Assembly: GCF_027595985.1 (NCBI RefSeq)
Contig: NC_073307.1
Location: forward strand, 43,874,594-43,938,593
Direction of reading: 5' to 3'
Source of the DNA: Sorex araneus
Taxonomy: Eukaryota; Chordata; Mammalia; Eulipotyphla; Soricidae
DNA: 64,000 nt
Every line of letters begins with the position of its first letter. Position 1 is the stretch's first letter. Made by a program: the position numbers and the translations under genes. Below are positions 63,868-64,000 of the stretch, in pieces. Under the pieces are notes generated by a model, which searched no databases, was not told where the DNA came from, and was given only the letters and a program-made list of their open reading frames with translations.

Positions 63868-64000
63868 GAAACTGGAGAGAGTACAGTGCGTAAGGTGCTT
63901 AGAGTTGCATACGGCTGACCAGGTTCAGTTCCTGGCAGCCCATATGATACCCCAAGCACCGGCAGAGATAATTTCTCAGTGCAGAGCCAGGAGTTATTCT
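63868..64000 (+). repeat. SOR-type SINE, cut by window end
   Basis: ggaaactggagagagtacag, gaccaggttcagttcctggc, cagagccaggagttattct at the last base. Confidence 0.85.

Larger units (their letters stand above)
63186..64000 (+). other. TCERG1: TCERG1 intron 3, 5' part
   Basis: Runs off the window. Segment 63350-63440 holds an imperfect tandem duplication (attgaaattatggcagtatg / attgaaattatgccactctg, each followed by cccattaagagt-type sequence). An L1 3' end, two SOR SINEs and a (GGGA)n run follow. Confidence 0.85.

Overview
This is nuclear DNA from a shrew, most likely the genus Sorex. The evidence is a very abundant tRNA-derived SINE. Its head reads gggctggagtgatagcacag, it has a tRNA-like B box (gggttcgattcc), and its body ends in gtgtgacccaaaaagc followed by an A-rich tail. 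I recognise this as the Sorex SOR SINE. More than sixty copies or fragments lie on both strands, and several have clean target-site duplications (TSDs). The only conventional gene is TCERG1, entering from the right on the + strand. In other mammals the DNA upstream of TCERG1 is the POU4F3-TCERG1 intergenic interval. No POU4F3 sequence is visible here, so the left 51 kb is read as intergenic.

Layout. 1-43.3 kb: intergenic DNA built of SOR SINEs, 3' ends of a shrew L1, a second L1-like 3'-end family, two 1.0-1.2 kb LTRs of one endogenous-retrovirus family, a ~440 bp CCTT tract and several GT, GA and CT microsatellites. 43.3-45.0 kb: an intronless FUNDC1 retrocopy on the - strand whose 154-codon frame is fully open. 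45-51.4 kb: older repeats (MIR, SOR) and a third, older LTR. Inside that LTR sits a 5'-truncated RTE-type LINE whose C-terminal protein resembles nematode RTE elements. 51.5-52.9 kb: CpG-island promoter of TCERG1 with seven CCAAT boxes and coding exon 1. 52.0-64 kb: introns 1-3 with exons 2 (59844-60069) and 3 (63033-63185). These encode the Pro/Met-rich N-terminus and the start of WW domain 1. The gene continues beyond the window.

The most interesting system is the RTE element with its SINE. Three full-length SINE copies (1862-2111, 15829-16080, 58386-58636) and one truncated copy join a SOR-like tRNA head to a tail matching the last ~70 bp of the RTE LINE at 48881-49309. That tail includes the RTE-style short tandem-repeat ending instead of poly(A). 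One tRNA head has therefore been propagated by two LINE machineries: L1 (A-tailed SOR) and an RTE that I recall being reported as shared between parasitic nematodes and the common shrew. The RTE copy is flanked by a 9 bp TSD and is nested in an LTR. Homologous LTR copies elsewhere in the window supply the unoccupied-site sequence, which fixes the borders and gives a relative date.

Coordinates of degenerate SINEs are approximate. I could not run RepeatMasker, BLAST or a splice predictor, so family names rest on recognition.
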